Positions 12,212 to 24,267 of a stretch of 63,365 nucleotides of DNA are shown here, piece by piece. The stretch is from Phycisphaerae bacterium (GTDB taxonomy: Bacteria > Planctomycetota > Phycisphaerae > Phycisphaerales > SM1A02), in the NCBI GenBank assembly GCA_002862305.1, contig PKCS01000092.1:1-63365 (forward strand). Reading direction: 5' to 3'. The notes under the pieces are model-generated. The model was not told the DNA's origin. It was given only the letters and a program-made list of their open reading frames with translations, and did not search any database. Every line of letters starts with the position of its first letter. Position 1 is the first letter of the stretch. The position numbers were made by a program, and so were the translations under genes.

Positions 12212-12253
12212 GTTCTGGTCTATCCTAGTGGGTGGTCCTTCCGGAGGCACCCC

Positions 12254-15071
<2,818 letters not shown>

Positions 15072-15148
15072 CCACCCCCACCTCGCGTACGACGACGAAA
15101 CGAACATCAAGCAAGACCCAGCAAACCAGACAACAGGAGTACACACCA

Positions 15149-15439
15149 ATGTCAGTTCGACCCCTCGAAGACAGGATCCTCGTCAAGCCCACCGAAGCGG
15201 AGACCCAGACGGCATCGGGAATCTTCCTCCCCGAGTCCGCCAAGGAGAAGCCGATGCACGGCAAGGTGGTCGCGGTCGGTCCCGGCAAGCTCATGGACAA
15301 CGGCGAGCGCGTGAAGCCCGGCGTCAAGAAGGGCGACGTCGTCGTCTACGGCAAGTACGCGGGCTCGGAGATCGAGATCAAGAACACCACCCACCTCATC
15401 GTTCGCGAGAGCGAACTCCTGGGAGTGATCGAGGGCTGA
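15149..15439 (+). CDS. groES: Co-chaperonin GroES
   Basis: 10-kDa lid of the GroEL chamber, 96 aa. It has the family opening VRPLEDRILVKPTEAET, the mobile loop region TASGIFLPESAKEKPMHGKV, VAVGPG and the ending LIVRESELLGVIEG. ATG 15149 is preceded by AGGAG nine bases upstream. The 77 bases between groEL and groES are strikingly A-rich for this genome (AAGCAAGACCCAGCAAACCA), which suits an unstructured, efficiently translated leader. It sits between two different groEL genes and may serve both. Confidence 0.96.
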   Translation: MSVRPLEDRILVKPTEAETQTASGIFLPESAKEKPMHGKVVAVGPGKLMDNGERVKPGVKKGDVVVYGKYAGSEIEIKNTTHLIVRESELLGVIEG

Positions 15440-15461
15440 CCCCCGGGATCGGAGCACACAG

Positions 15462-17075
15462 ATGACCACGAAGCAGATGAAGTTCGAGACGAATGCGCAC
15501 ACCGAGCTGTTCAACGGTGTCCGGAAGCTGGCGGATGCGGTCTCCGTGACCATGGGCCCCTCGGGCCACAACGTGGTGATGGACAAGTCCTACGGCGGCC
15601 CGGCGGTGACCCGCGACGGAGTGAGCGTCGCCAAGGAGGTCGACCTGCCCGGGAAGTTCGAGAACATGGGGGCCAAGATGGTCCAGCAGGTCGCCAAGAA
15701 GACCGCGGACGTGGCGGGCGACGGGACCACCGCGGCCACGGTGCTGGCGGCGAGCATCCTCGAGGACGGACTCCGCTACCTCTCCACGGGAGCCAACGCC
15801 GTCGCGATCCAGCGCGGGGTCAATGCGGCCGCCGCGGTCGCGAGCGAGGCGATCCGGGGCTCCGCGGTCAAGTGCAAGGGCCGTGCCGACCTCGAGAAGA
15901 TCGCGACGGTCTCCGCCAACCAGGACCGTGAGATCGGCTCGATCATCGCCGAGGCGATCGACCAGGTCGGGGCCGAGGGCGTGGTGGAGGTCGAGGAGAG
16001 CAAGACCGCGGAGACCACGCTCGACTACGTGGAGGGCATGGCCTTCGACAAGGGCTACCTCTCCCCGTACTTCATGACCGACCCCAAGAAGGCCGAGTGC
16101 GTGCTCGAGAACCCGATGATCCTCATCCACGAGAAGAAGATCTCGAACCTCGCGGACCTCCTGCCCCTGTTGAACAAGGTCGCGACCGCCGGGAAGCCCC
16201 TGCTCCTGATCGCGGAGGACATCGAGAACGAGGCGCTCGCCGCGCTGGTGGTCAACCGACTCCGCGGGGTGCTCGAGGTGTGCGCGGTGAAGGCCCCCGG
16301 GTTCGGGGATCGCCGCAAGGCCATCCTCGAGGACATCGCGGTGCTCACCGGCGGCAGCTTCCTGTCCGAGGACCTCGGTCGCAACCTGGAGGACGTCGAG
16401 CTCAAGGAACTCGGCACCGCCCGCAAGGTCGTGATCACCAAGGACGACACCACCCTGGTCGAGGGAGCCGGCAAGAAGAAGGACATCGCCTCCCGGGCCC
16501 GCCAGATCCAGACGCTCTACGACAACTCCAACTCGGACTACGACCGCGAGAAGCTCCAGGAACGACTGGCCAAGCTGACCGGCGGTGTCGCGATCATCTC
16601 CGTCGGGGCCCAGACCGAACTCGAGATGAAGGAACGCAAGGACCGGGTCGACGATGCGCTTCACGCCACCCGGGCGGCGGCCCAGGAGGGCTACGTGCCG
16701 GGCGGGGGCGTCGCCTTCGTCAGGGCCATCGAGGCGGTCGAGGAAGCCCGTCGCAAGGGCAAGGGCGACGAGAAGATCGGCTACGACGTCATCGCGGAGG
16801 CGATGAGGCGACCGATCTGCCAGATCGCGAGCAACGCCGGGGTCGACGGGGACCTGGTCTTCGAGAAGGTGATGGAAGGCACGGGCGGGTTCGGATTCAA
16901 CGCGGCCAGCGGTGAATACGAGGACCTGGCCAAGCGTGGGATCATCGACCCCGCGCTGGTCTCGACCACCGCACTCTCCAACGCGGCGAGCGTGGCGGGC
17001 CTGATGCTGACCACCAACGTGGTGATCACCGAGCTCGAGGACAAGGACGAGCCCGTGGAGGGCGCCGTCAGCTGA
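15462..17075 (+). CDS. groEL2: Second, divergent GroEL paralogue without GGM tail
   Basis: Second chaperonin, 537 aa, 22 bases after groES. It has the complete GroEL fold signature, including [20 protein letters not shown] with the catalytic Asp, but differs from its neighbour in the nucleotide pocket. TMGPSGHNVVMD replaces TLGPxGRN, VTRDGV replaces VTKDGV (K51R in E. coli numbering) and DGTTAATVLA replaces [10 protein letters not shown] (T91A). The C-terminus ends EPVEGAVS with no Gly-Gly-Met tail. This suggests a specialised ring with altered ATP use or client range. Whether it mixes with GroEL1 subunits cannot be told. Confidence 0.95.
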   Translation: MTTKQMKFETNAHTELFNGVRKLADAVSVTMGPSGHNVVMDKSYGGPAVTRDGVSVAKEVDLPGKFENMGAKMVQQVAKKTADVAGDGTTAATVLAASILEDGLRYLSTGANAVAIQRGVNAAAAVASEAIRGSAVKCKGRADLEKIATVSANQDREIGSIIAEAIDQVGAEGVVEVEESKTAETTLDYVEGMAFDKGYLSPYFMTDPKKAECVLENPMILIHEKKISNLADLLPLLNKVATAGKPLLLIAEDIENEALAALVVNRLRGVLEVCAVKAPGFGDRRKAILEDIAVLTGGSFLSEDLGRNLEDVELKELGTARKVVITKDDTTLVEGAGKKKDIASRARQIQTLYDNSNSDYDREKLQERLAKLTGGVAIISVGAQTELEMKERKDRVDDALHATRAAAQEGYVPGGGVAFVRAIEAVEEARRKGKGDEKIGYDVIAEAMRRPICQIASNAGVDGDLVFEKVMEGTGGFGFNAASGEYEDLAKRGIIDPALVSTTALSNAASVAGLMLTTNVVITELEDKDEPVEGAVS

Positions 17076-17156
17076 TCGCCCCCAGGCGCGTGTCCCCCCC
17101 TTCCCCGGATGCGAATCCGGGCGGGGGCCCACCGGTATCCGAGGAAGGCCGCTCAC

Positions 17157-18305
17157 ATGGCGACGGTTCGGTGCTACTACGAGACGCTGTCCATCGAGCG
17201 CACCGCCTCCCAGGATGAGATCAAGCGGTCCTATCGCCGACTGGCGATGAAGTACCACCCGGACCGCAACCCCGACGACCCCGAGGCCGAGGGACGCTTC
17301 AAGGAGGCGACCGCCGCCTACGAGGTCCTCTCGGATCCCGAGAAGCGCAAGCGCTACGACCAGTACGGGCACGCCGGGCTCCGTGGCACCCCCGGACACG
17401 ACTTCAACCGGATGAACGTCGAGGACATCTTCTCGATGTTCAACGACATCTTCGGGGGGATGGGCGGTCCGGGCCGGAGCGCCGGGGGACGCCAGGGCGT
17501 CGCCCGTGGGTACGACCTCGAGACCGAGGTCGAGGTGGACCTCCTGGAGGTGCTCGAGGGGACCAGTCGCGACGTGCAGTTCAAGCGCCTGGACGTCTGC
17601 CGGACCTGCGAGGGCACCGGGGGCAAGCCAGGAGTGGAACCCTCGACCTGCCCGACCTGCGGCGGGGCCGGCCAGGTCCAGCAGGCCGGCTTCGGGGGGA
17701 TGTTCCGGATGGTGACCGCCTGCCCGAACTGCCGGGGGCGAGGCACGGTCATCCTCGAGAAGTGCGACGATTGCCGGGGGGTCGGGCGGGTCTCGTTGTC
17801 GCGGACGCTGGAGGTCCAGATCCCGCGAGGCATCAGCGAGGGACAGGTGATCCGGGTGCAGGGCGAGGGCGAGCCACCCCCGCCGGAGAAGAGCGTCGAC
17901 GGCAGCGGCATCCGAGGTGACCTCCACGTGGTGGTCAGGGTCCGGCCACACGACCTCTTCGAGCGGGACGGCGACCAGCTGATCTGGGTCCAGCCGATCG
18001 CGTTCGCCCAGGCCGCCCTGGGGGCGCGGGTCGAGATCAAGACCCTGGACGACGTGGTCACCCTCGACGTCCCGCCCGGGACCCAGCACGGGGAGATCTT
18101 CAAGGTGCCGGGAGCCGGACTGCCCAACCTCCGATCGAGGAACCGGGGGGACCTGGTGGTGATCGTCCAGCTGGTGGTGCCGACGAAACTCGATGATGAA
18201 CAGCGGAAGCTCCTGGAAGAGTATGCTGAACTGGAGGAGATCCCGGTCAGCGAACCAGGCCAGAGCTTCTGGGGCAAGTTGCGGGACAAGGTCATCGGCG
18301 GCTGA
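17157..18305 (+). CDS. dnaJ: Chaperone protein DnaJ (type I Hsp40)
   Basis: DnaK co-chaperone of 382 aa. The J domain (about residues 5-70) contains the HPD motif in MKYHPDRNPDD. A short Gly/Phe-rich linker follows (NDIFGGMGGPGRS). The zinc-finger region has all four repeats: CRTCEGTG, CPTCGGAG, CPNCRGRG and CDDCRGVG. The C-terminal substrate-binding domains begin at LEVQIPRGISEGQ. ATG 17157 gives a normal family start. No dnaK is present here; in many bacteria dnaJ, grpE and dnaK cluster, so dnaK must be elsewhere. grpE follows after 31 bases. Confidence 0.95.
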   Translation: MATVRCYYETLSIERTASQDEIKRSYRRLAMKYHPDRNPDDPEAEGRFKEATAAYEVLSDPEKRKRYDQYGHAGLRGTPGHDFNRMNVEDIFSMFNDIFGGMGGPGRSAGGRQGVARGYDLETEVEVDLLEVLEGTSRDVQFKRLDVCRTCEGTGGKPGVEPSTCPTCGGAGQVQQAGFGGMFRMVTACPNCRGRGTVILEKCDDCRGVGRVSLSRTLEVQIPRGISEGQVIRVQGEGEPPPPEKSVDGSGIRGDLHVVVRVRPHDLFERDGDQLIWVQPIAFAQAALGARVEIKTLDDVVTLDVPPGTQHGEIFKVPGAGLPNLRSRNRGDLVVIVQLVVPTKLDDEQRKLLEEYAELEEIPVSEPGQSFWGKLRDKVIGG

Positions 18306-18336
18306 GCCGACGCGACCGTTGAAGCAGGGTGAGCAC

Positions 18337-18900
18337 ATGACGGCAGAGACAGGACCAGAACAGGAAGCGGCCCCGGACCGCACGGACGAGTCCGTGGACC
18401 GGGATTCCCCGGAGACCGAATCACTCGAGTCGCTCCGCACGGAACGGGACGAGGCGCTCGCCGCTCGCCAGCGGGCGATGGCCGACTTCTCGAACTTCCA
18501 GAGGCGGTCGGCGGAGAACGAGGCCCGGGCCAGGGTCCAGGGCATGGCGGAGGTGGTCCGGAACCTCGTCCCGGCCCTCGACCAGTTCGAGATGGCGCTG
18601 GGCCAGTCGACCGCGGGCGGCGATGCGGACGGCCTGGTCGAGGGGCTTCGACTGGTGAAGGACGGCTTCCTCCAGGCCCTCGAACGCAACGGGGTGCGCC
18701 AGATCGACCCCGAGGTGGGCGCGGAGTTCGATCCCACCCGCCACGAGGCGATGATGAGGCAGGGCGCGGAGGGGGTCGCCCCCGGGCACGTGAGCATGGT
18801 GGCCCAGACCGGGTGGGAACTCGATGGGATCATCATCCGCCCCGCCAAGGTCGCGGTGGCCCCGAGCGACGATGAGCCGGGAGCCGGGGAGGGGGCCTGA
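18337..18900 (+). CDS. grpE: Nucleotide exchange factor GrpE
   Basis: Exchange factor for DnaK, 187 aa. After an acidic disordered start there is the long coiled-coil helix (about residues 30-90) with ARQRAMADFSNFQRRSAENE. This leads into NLVPALDQFEMAL and the beta-wing region with HEAMMRQ, and then WELDGIIIRPAKVAV close to the end. These match GrpE well. ATG 18337 is 31 bases after dnaJ. The stop is one base before the TTG start of fmdB, so the block is tightly packed. Confidence 0.94.
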   Translation: MTAETGPEQEAAPDRTDESVDRDSPETESLESLRTERDEALAARQRAMADFSNFQRRSAENEARARVQGMAEVVRNLVPALDQFEMALGQSTAGGDADGLVEGLRLVKDGFLQALERNGVRQIDPEVGAEFDPTRHEAMMRQGAEGVAPGHVSMVAQTGWELDGIIIRPAKVAVAPSDDEPGAGEGA

Positions 18901-18901
18901 G

Positions 18902-19261
18902 TTGCCGACCTACGAGTATCGATGCGATGCCTGCGGATACGAATTCGAGCTGTTCCAGCAGATGAGCGCGCCGACCAAGCGGAAGTGCCCCGAGTGCGGG
19001 AAGTACCGGCTCAAGCGGCTGATCGGCACCGGTGCGGGGATCATCTTCAAGGGCGGCGGGTTCTACGAGACCGACTACCGGAGTGATTCCTACCGAAAGG
19101 ACGCGGAGGCGGACAAGAAGGCCGGCTCCGGGTCCTCCAAGAAGTCCGACGCCAAGGAACCGGCCAAGGAACCGACCAAGGAAGCCGCCAAGAAGCCGGC
19201 CAAGCCGGAGGCGAAGCAGGCATCCAGGCCCGGGAAGACGGGTGCCTCGGATGCAAGCTGA
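18902..19261 (+). CDS. FmdB-family zinc-ribbon protein with long Lys/Ala-rich tail
   Basis: Small protein of 119 aa. The first 45 residues match the FmdB/CxxC_CXXC_SSSS regulatory zinc ribbon: PTYEYRCDACGYEFE, then KCPECGKYRLKRLIG, with two CxxC pairs. A TTG start at 18902 is chosen because it puts Pro-Thr-Tyr-Glu-Tyr at the very start, as in the family, and GGAGGGGG lies just upstream. The last 55 residues are unusual: repeated Lys-Glu-Pro/Ala units (AKEPAKEPTKEAAKKPAKPE) like a histone-H1-type tail, suggesting nucleic-acid binding. It sits between grpE and rnr. Confidence 0.85.
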   Translation: MPTYEYRCDACGYEFELFQQMSAPTKRKCPECGKYRLKRLIGTGAGIIFKGGGFYETDYRSDSYRKDAEADKKAGSGSSKKSDAKEPAKEPTKEAAKKPAKPEAKQASRPGKTGASDAS

Positions 19262-19319
19262 GTCGACGGTCGGTGAAGCGCGATCGACGCCCTCCGGCTG
19301 GATGGGTCGGGGTGCCTGA

Positions 19320-21716
19320 ATGACCGGCAAGTACACCCAGCGAATCCTCGACCTGCTCGCCAGCCCGAAGTACGTGCCGAAGTCGGTGGACGACCTCGCG
19401 AGGTACCTGAGGGTCCCGCCGGAGGAGGGTGACCAGCTCCGCTCGACGATCGGGGAACTCCTCCAGTCCGATCGGGTGGTGATCGGCAAGCACGACGTGA
19501 TCCAGCTCCCGGGGATGCCTTCGGAGTTCCAGGGGATCCTCAAGATCACCTCGCGGGGCTTCGGCTTCGTCAAGCCTGAGACCCCCTACCGCGAGGGCGA
19601 CCTGTACATCCCCGAGCACGGGATGATGGACGCGATCAGCGGCGACCTGGTTCGGGTCTCGGTCGCGCGCGCCGGTCGGGGTTCCGACCGGGGGGGATGG
19701 CGGACCCGCGGTCGGGTCGTGGAGGTGCTGCAGCGCAACAAGACCTCCTTCACCGCGACCATGGCCCGGCAGAACGGGGTCTGGTACGCGCTGCCCGACG
19801 GGAAGCGGATGCGGACCCCGATCCTCGCCCGCGACGCGGAGGCCAAGAGCGTGGCGGAAGGGGTCAAGGTGGTGGTCGAGATCGTCCACTTCCCCAGCGA
19901 GTACGAGCAGGCGGAAGGGGTGATCACCCGGGTGCTGGGCGATGCCGGGCAGCCGGACGTGGAGACCGAGGCGGTCATCGCGGACTTCGGGCTGCGCACG
20001 GACTTCCCGGAGGTGGTGGTCGAGGAGGCGCGCCGGGTGGCCGGTGGTTTCTCGGGGAGCGAGGATCCCGGAGCCATGGTCGATCGGATGGACCTCACGG
20101 ACCTGCTCACCTTCACCATCGATCCCCCGGACGCCAAGGACTTCGACGACGCGATCTCGATCGAGTTCGACCCGGGGAGCGGGGAGTTCGAACTCGGGGT
20201 GCACATCGCGGACGTGGCGCACTTCGTCCGGCAGGACGGCGAGCTGGACCGGGAGGCGCTCGCGAGGGGCAACTCCACCTACCTGCCCCGCCGGGTGCTC
20301 CCGATGCTCCCGGAACTGCTTTCCAACGGGGTGTGCTCGCTGCAGGAAGGCGTGGATCGGTTCGTGAAGAGCGTCTTCATCACCTACGACGACAAGGGGC
20401 GGATCTCGGGGCGACGATTCCACCGCTCGGTGATCCGTTCCCGCAAGCGACTGACGTACCTCGAGGCCCAGGCGCTCATCGACGGCGACCAGAAGAAGGC
20501 GGTGATCAACAGCCGCACCGAACCCGACTACCCGGACGAGCTGGTCGAGGCCCTCCGCAACGCGCAGAAGCTGGCGCGCTCCATACGGAAGCGCCGCTTC
20601 GGCCGGGGCATGCTCAGCCTCAGCCTGCCCGAGTCCGAGATCGTGTTCGACGAATCCGGCTCCGTGGTGGATGCGGTCCCGGAGGACGACGCGTACACCC
20701 ACACGGTCATCGAGATGTTCATGGTGGCGGCGAACGAGGCGGTGGCCGCCCTGTTCGCGGACCTGGGGGTACCGCTGGTGCGCCGGGTCCACCCGGAACC
20801 CGACTACGAGGAGATGAGCGAGCTTCGGAACTACGCGCGGCTGGTCCGGTTCAAGATGAAGGAGCACCCGGACCGTCGCGACCTGCAGGAGCTCTCCAGG
20901 ATCTCCGAGGGGACGCCCTACGAGCGGGCCATCCACTTCGCGCTGCTCAAGACCATGACCCGCGCGACCTACAGCCCGCTCTTGATCGGGCACTTCGCAC
21001 TGGCCTCGGACCACTACGCCCACTTCACGAGCCCCATCCGGAGGTACCCGGACCTGACCGTGCACCGCGCACTCGATGCCTACCTGGACCAGACCGAGAA
21101 CGGGACCCGGGTCACCGGCGGGAAGGCCCGGGCCCGGCTGGGCGAGGCGATCGGCCACGACGTGAACTGCCCGACCGAGGAGGAGCTGGTGCGCACCGGC
21201 GAGCAATGCTCGGAGACGGAGCGGAACTCCGAGGAGGCGGAACGGAGCCTGCGGGAGTTCCTGGTCCTCCAGTTCCTGAAGGCGGGGGATCCCGGTGAGA
21301 CCTACACCGGGACCATCACCGGAACGACCTCCGGCGGCGGGGTCTTCGTGACCCTCGACAAGTACCTCGTGGACGGAATGGTGCGGCCCGACGACATGCC
21401 CGGCCAGGGCCGCGGGGCGGGCGCCTGGAAGCAGGACCGATTGAGTGGTCGGTTGTTCGCGCCGGGCAGCGGGGCCTCGATCGGAATCGGGGATCGGGCG
21501 GAGGTCCAGATCGGGCTGATCGACCTGCATGCGAGGGAGATGGACCTGGTCCCGGTCTCGTTCGACCCGGTGACCGGTCCCGACCAGCAGGAGGACGAGC
21601 GGAAGCGATCGTGGCGGACCGCGGACCGTCCGGGCCGGCGAGACCGCGGCGGCAAGCCCCGCAAGGGGAAGCGAAAGGGATACAAGATGGGGCGTCGGGG
21701 TCGGCGGAGCAGCTGA
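19320..21716 (+). CDS. rnr: Ribonuclease R
   Basis: 3'-5' exoribonuclease of 798 aa (RNase II/VacB family) that degrades structured RNA. A winged-helix start (about residues 8-70) and a cold-shock domain (GILKITSRGFGFVKPE) lead to the RNB catalytic domain with the metal-binding DPPDAKDFDDAIS. Family motifs include RRVLPMLPELLSNGVCSL, LRNYARLVRFK and HYAHFTSPIRRYPDL. An S1 domain lies near GTITGTTSGGGVFVTL. The C-terminus is a basic tail (KPRKGKRKGYKMGRRGRRSS) common in RNase R. ATG 19320 follows the fmdB gene by 58 bases. Confidence 0.95.
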   Translation: MTGKYTQRILDLLASPKYVPKSVDDLARYLRVPPEEGDQLRSTIGELLQSDRVVIGKHDVIQLPGMPSEFQGILKITSRGFGFVKPETPYREGDLYIPEHGMMDAISGDLVRVSVARAGRGSDRGGWRTRGRVVEVLQRNKTSFTATMARQNGVWYALPDGKRMRTPILARDAEAKSVAEGVKVVVEIVHFPSEYEQAEGVITRVLGDAGQPDVETEAVIADFGLRTDFPEVVVEEARRVAGGFSGSEDPGAMVDRMDLTDLLTFTIDPPDAKDFDDAISIEFDPGSGEFELGVHIADVAHFVRQDGELDREALARGNSTYLPRRVLPMLPELLSNGVCSLQEGVDRFVKSVFITYDDKGRISGRRFHRSVIRSRKRLTYLEAQALIDGDQKKAVINSRTEPDYPDELVEALRNAQKLARSIRKRRFGRGMLSLSLPESEIVFDESGSVVDAVPEDDAYTHTVIEMFMVAANEAVAALFADLGVPLVRRVHPEPDYEEMSELRNYARLVRFKMKEHPDRRDLQELSRISEGTPYERAIHFALLKTMTRATYSPLLIGHFALASDHYAHFTSPIRRYPDLTVHRALDAYLDQTENGTRVTGGKARARLGEAIGHDVNCPTEEELVRTGEQCSETERNSEEAERSLREFLVLQFLKAGDPGETYTGTITGTTSGGGVFVTLDKYLVDGMVRPDDMPGQGRGAGAWKQDRLSGRLFAPGSGASIGIGDRAEVQIGLIDLHAREMDLVPVSFDPVTGPDQQEDERKRSWRTADRPGRRDRGGKPRKGKRKGYKMGRRGRRSS

Positions 21717-21748
21717 AGCGGCGCCGCGGGAACCGGATCATGAAGCGA

Positions 21749-21772
21749 AACCCGTCCGATCAGGAACGGGTT
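21749..21772 (+). terminator. Possible hairpin after rnr
   Basis: Seven-base perfect stem (AACCCGT/ACGGGTT) with a ten-base loop, 33 bases after the rnr stop. There is no T-run, so any role in ending the chaperone-rnr transcript is a guess. Confidence 0.3.
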
Positions 21773-21872
21773 CCGCGTCTGCCCTCGGCGACGACTGGAG
21801 AATCGGGGCCGACCGATTGTCGTCGAGTTTCCGGGGGCCACGTTCGGGTCCTGACGTGGTACCGGCCCCGCC

Positions 21873-22043
21873 CTAATAGGATGCAAGGAACTCCTCCTCC
21901 TCCTGGGTCAGCCAGGTCTGGTTGCTCGCGATGGATTCGATGAGTCCGTCCCGAAGGAAGGTCGCCGCGGCGACGTCGTTCGATTCGAGGCAGGACTTGA
22001 TGTTCCTGATGGCAAGGCTGATGCTGGTGGGTCCGTCGCTCAT
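21873..22043 (-). CDS. Small acidic protein, 56 aa, unknown function
   Basis: Unrecognised 56-residue protein with sequence character of a real gene. It is preceded by AAGGAGA seven bases before the ATG. It is predicted mostly helical: SISLAIRNIKSCLESND, then VAAATFLRDGLIESIAS, then an acidic end QEEEEFLASY. There is no signal peptide or membrane helix, so it should be cytoplasmic. The frame continues upstream only because of high GC; the ribosome site fixes the start. It stands alone between convergent rnr and the divergent FG-GAP gene. Confidence 0.6.
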   Translation of the reverse strand: MSDGPTSISLAIRNIKSCLESNDVAAATFLRDGLIESIASNQTWLTQEEEEFLASY

Positions 22044-22242
22044 CTCGGGTTCTCCTTGTCGGTCGGTGCTGGAAGCGGTCAGGTGTCGGGGTTCACCCAG
22101 ATTCCGGACGGGGCCCCGGAATCTCGCAGCATTCACCGGGAAATTCCCGAAATACCCGCGCGGGAAACCCGGGCGGAATCGCGGCCCTCGCGGGGACAAG
22201 GTGACCGACCGCCTAGGCTCGGGGGGAAGGCGAGGTAGGACC

Positions 22243-23508
22243 ATGGCACCAACGACCTGCTGGCTGGCGGTGATCCTGACCGGCACCCTGGGGGCCCCCG
22301 TCGTCCAGGACGAGGATTCCCGCTACCGGGTCACCGGTCGATTGATCGCACCGGGGGGATCGGCGGAACGCCAGTTCGGGAAGGCGGTGGCGATCTCCGA
22401 CCGATGGCTCGCGATCGCCAGCGACCGCGGGGAGGACGGGGTCCTCGATCCGGGGTCGGTGCTCCTCTACGGAGTGGGCGTCGACTGGATCGGCCGACCG
22501 GTTCGCATCACCGCCCCGGATCGTGACTGGCCAGATGAATTCGGGTCCGCCATGGAGTTCTGCGGGAGGAGGTTGCTGGTCGGCGCTCCGGGGGACTCGG
22601 AACTCGGCTGGGACCGGGGTGCCGCATGGATCTTCCGGGACACCGGCAGCTGGGGTCCCGGGATGGCGTTGAAGCCATCCGGGACCGGGCCGGGGGATCG
22701 CTTCGGTGATTCGGTGGCGATCGACGGATCGTGGATCGCGGTGGGCGCGCCGAGGTCCGATCGACGAGGGGTCGATTCCGGCGCCGTGCACCTGTTCGAA
22801 CAGGACGGGTCGAGGTGGGTGGAAGAGGCCGTGGTGGTCGCACCGGACGGGGCGGGGTCGGATTTCTTCGGAGATGCGGTCGCGCTGCAGGGATCATGGC
22901 TTGCGGTCGGCGCGTGGGCGGACGACGACCGGGGGGAGAAGACCGGATCGGTGTGGATCTTCCGATACCGGGACGGCGCCTGGCGATCGGTCCAGAAGCT
23001 CGTGCCGGAGGAGGCCGGCGCCCGGGCCCGGTTCGGGTGGACGGTGGCGTTCACCGGGGAGTGGCTGGTCGTGGGGTCGACGGGATGGAACGACGACCAG
23101 GGTGCGATCTACGCCTTCCGCCTTGAGGACGACCGCTGGGTCGCTCGATCGAGGCTGTCGTCGAGGGACGGAGCACCGGGTGACTGGCTGGGCTTCGCCC
23201 TGGGCGCGGATCAGGGATGCGTGGTGGCCGGGGCGCCCGGGAGGACCACGGAGGGCCGCATGGAGGGCGGGATCGAGCTCTTCGTGCTGGACCAGGAGGC
23301 ATGGCGGTGGCGGGCGTCACTGGGTGCGGGGCGAGACGGCTTCGAACAACCGAGCCAGTTCGGCTGGTCGGTGGAGGCGCATGGACCACGGGTCCTGGTG
23401 GGACGCATCGACGACGCGGACGGTGTGCCGGAACCGGGGCGGGCATGGCTGGTGGAACGATACGGATCCCCGGCCTCGACGGGACCGCCGGCGGCGGCAG
23501 CGCGGTGA
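22243..23508 (+). CDS. Secreted FG-GAP-like beta-propeller protein
   Basis: Exported protein of 421 aa with a signal peptide (about residues 1-21, CWLAVILTGTLGAPVVQ). The rest is made of seven or so repeats of about 55 residues with the pattern FGxxVAIxxxWLxVGAPxxxxxGxxxGxVxLF, for example DRFGDSVAIDGSWIAVGAP and DFFGDAVALQGSWLAVGA. These are FG-GAP/integrin-alpha-like propeller blades, typical of secreted planctomycete proteins. It probably acts in the periplasm or outside the cell in binding rather than catalysis. ATG 22243 places the signal peptide at the start. Confidence 0.8.
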   Translation: MAPTTCWLAVILTGTLGAPVVQDEDSRYRVTGRLIAPGGSAERQFGKAVAISDRWLAIASDRGEDGVLDPGSVLLYGVGVDWIGRPVRITAPDRDWPDEFGSAMEFCGRRLLVGAPGDSELGWDRGAAWIFRDTGSWGPGMALKPSGTGPGDRFGDSVAIDGSWIAVGAPRSDRRGVDSGAVHLFEQDGSRWVEEAVVVAPDGAGSDFFGDAVALQGSWLAVGAWADDDRGEKTGSVWIFRYRDGAWRSVQKLVPEEAGARARFGWTVAFTGEWLVVGSTGWNDDQGAIYAFRLEDDRWVARSRLSSRDGAPGDWLGFALGADQGCVVAGAPGRTTEGRMEGGIELFVLDQEAWRWRASLGAGRDGFEQPSQFGWSVEAHGPRVLVGRIDDADGVPEPGRAWLVERYGSPASTGPPAAAAR

Positions 23509-23519
23509 AGGACGCGGTC

Positions 23520-24242
23520 CTAGTCCCGGGTCAGGTGCTTGCGGAGGTCGGTCATGAAGACCACGATCTGGCCCTGTTCACGGGGCGAGGCCGCCGCCTC
23601 GACGTCCGATGCCCAGAAGTCCATGAAGCGGACGGCACTGACGGCGGTCAGGTCGGGAATGCGTCGCTCGTCGAGCTCACGGGTGGTGTCCCGCTCGACG
23701 TCGGATCGGACGTCCTCGATCCGCTCCTCGTCGCTCTTGCCGCTCTCCCCGCCGGTGACCATGCGCTCCCCGACCTTGGTCCAGCGGATGACCCAGGCGT
23801 CGAGGTAGTCGGCACGCTCGGAGAAGGGAAGGTTCACGTAGTCCGCGGCGCCTTCCATCATGATGTCCTTGGCCAGGCGACGCACGTTCTGGGTGGCGGT
23901 CTCGCGGACCGGCCCCGAGACCCCGGCGAGGAAGGCGGCCATGGTGGCCGACTCCGACTGCTCCATGTTCCGGAAGCGATCGGAGAACTCCAGCAGGAAC
24001 TCGACGCGCTCCTCGAGGGGCAGTTGGCTGAAGTCGTCCATGGCGAGGTACCCGAGCACGTTGCCGACCGGGGAATCGAAGATGCTCGGGGGCGGCTGCC
24101 ACCTGACCACGTGCCACCACCACATGAACACGCCGATCGCCGCGCACAGGAGGAGGGCAGCCACCGAGACGAGGACTTCCCGGCGTCGATCCTGGATGAG
24201 CTCGTTGAGGTCCTCGAGGGCCTCGGAGACGGTCTTGGACAT
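23520..24242 (-). CDS. Unknown single-pass membrane protein
   Basis: Unrecognised 240-residue protein. The first 25 residues are charged and helical (SEALEDLNELIQDRRREV), followed by one membrane helix at about 25-45 (LVSVAALLLCAAIGVFMWWW). A mostly helical, acidic domain of about 190 residues follows and probably faces the periplasm. Start at 24242 is chosen because it gives the shortest N-terminus before the helix. It lies 25 bases after the pseudopilin gene on the same strand, so it may act with it in secretion or pilus assembly; this is context only. Confidence 0.7.
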   Translation of the reverse strand: MSKTVSEALEDLNELIQDRRREVLVSVAALLLCAAIGVFMWWWHVVRWQPPPSIFDSPVGNVLGYLAMDDFSQLPLEERVEFLLEFSDRFRNMEQSESATMAAFLAGVSGPVRETATQNVRRLAKDIMMEGAADYVNLPFSERADYLDAWVIRWTKVGERMVTGGESGKSDEERIEDVRSDVERDTTRELDERRIPDLTAVSAVRFMDFWASDVEAAASPREQGQIVVFMTDLRKHLTRD

Positions 24243-24267
24243 GGGGTACCTCGCCGCTTCGGATGCC

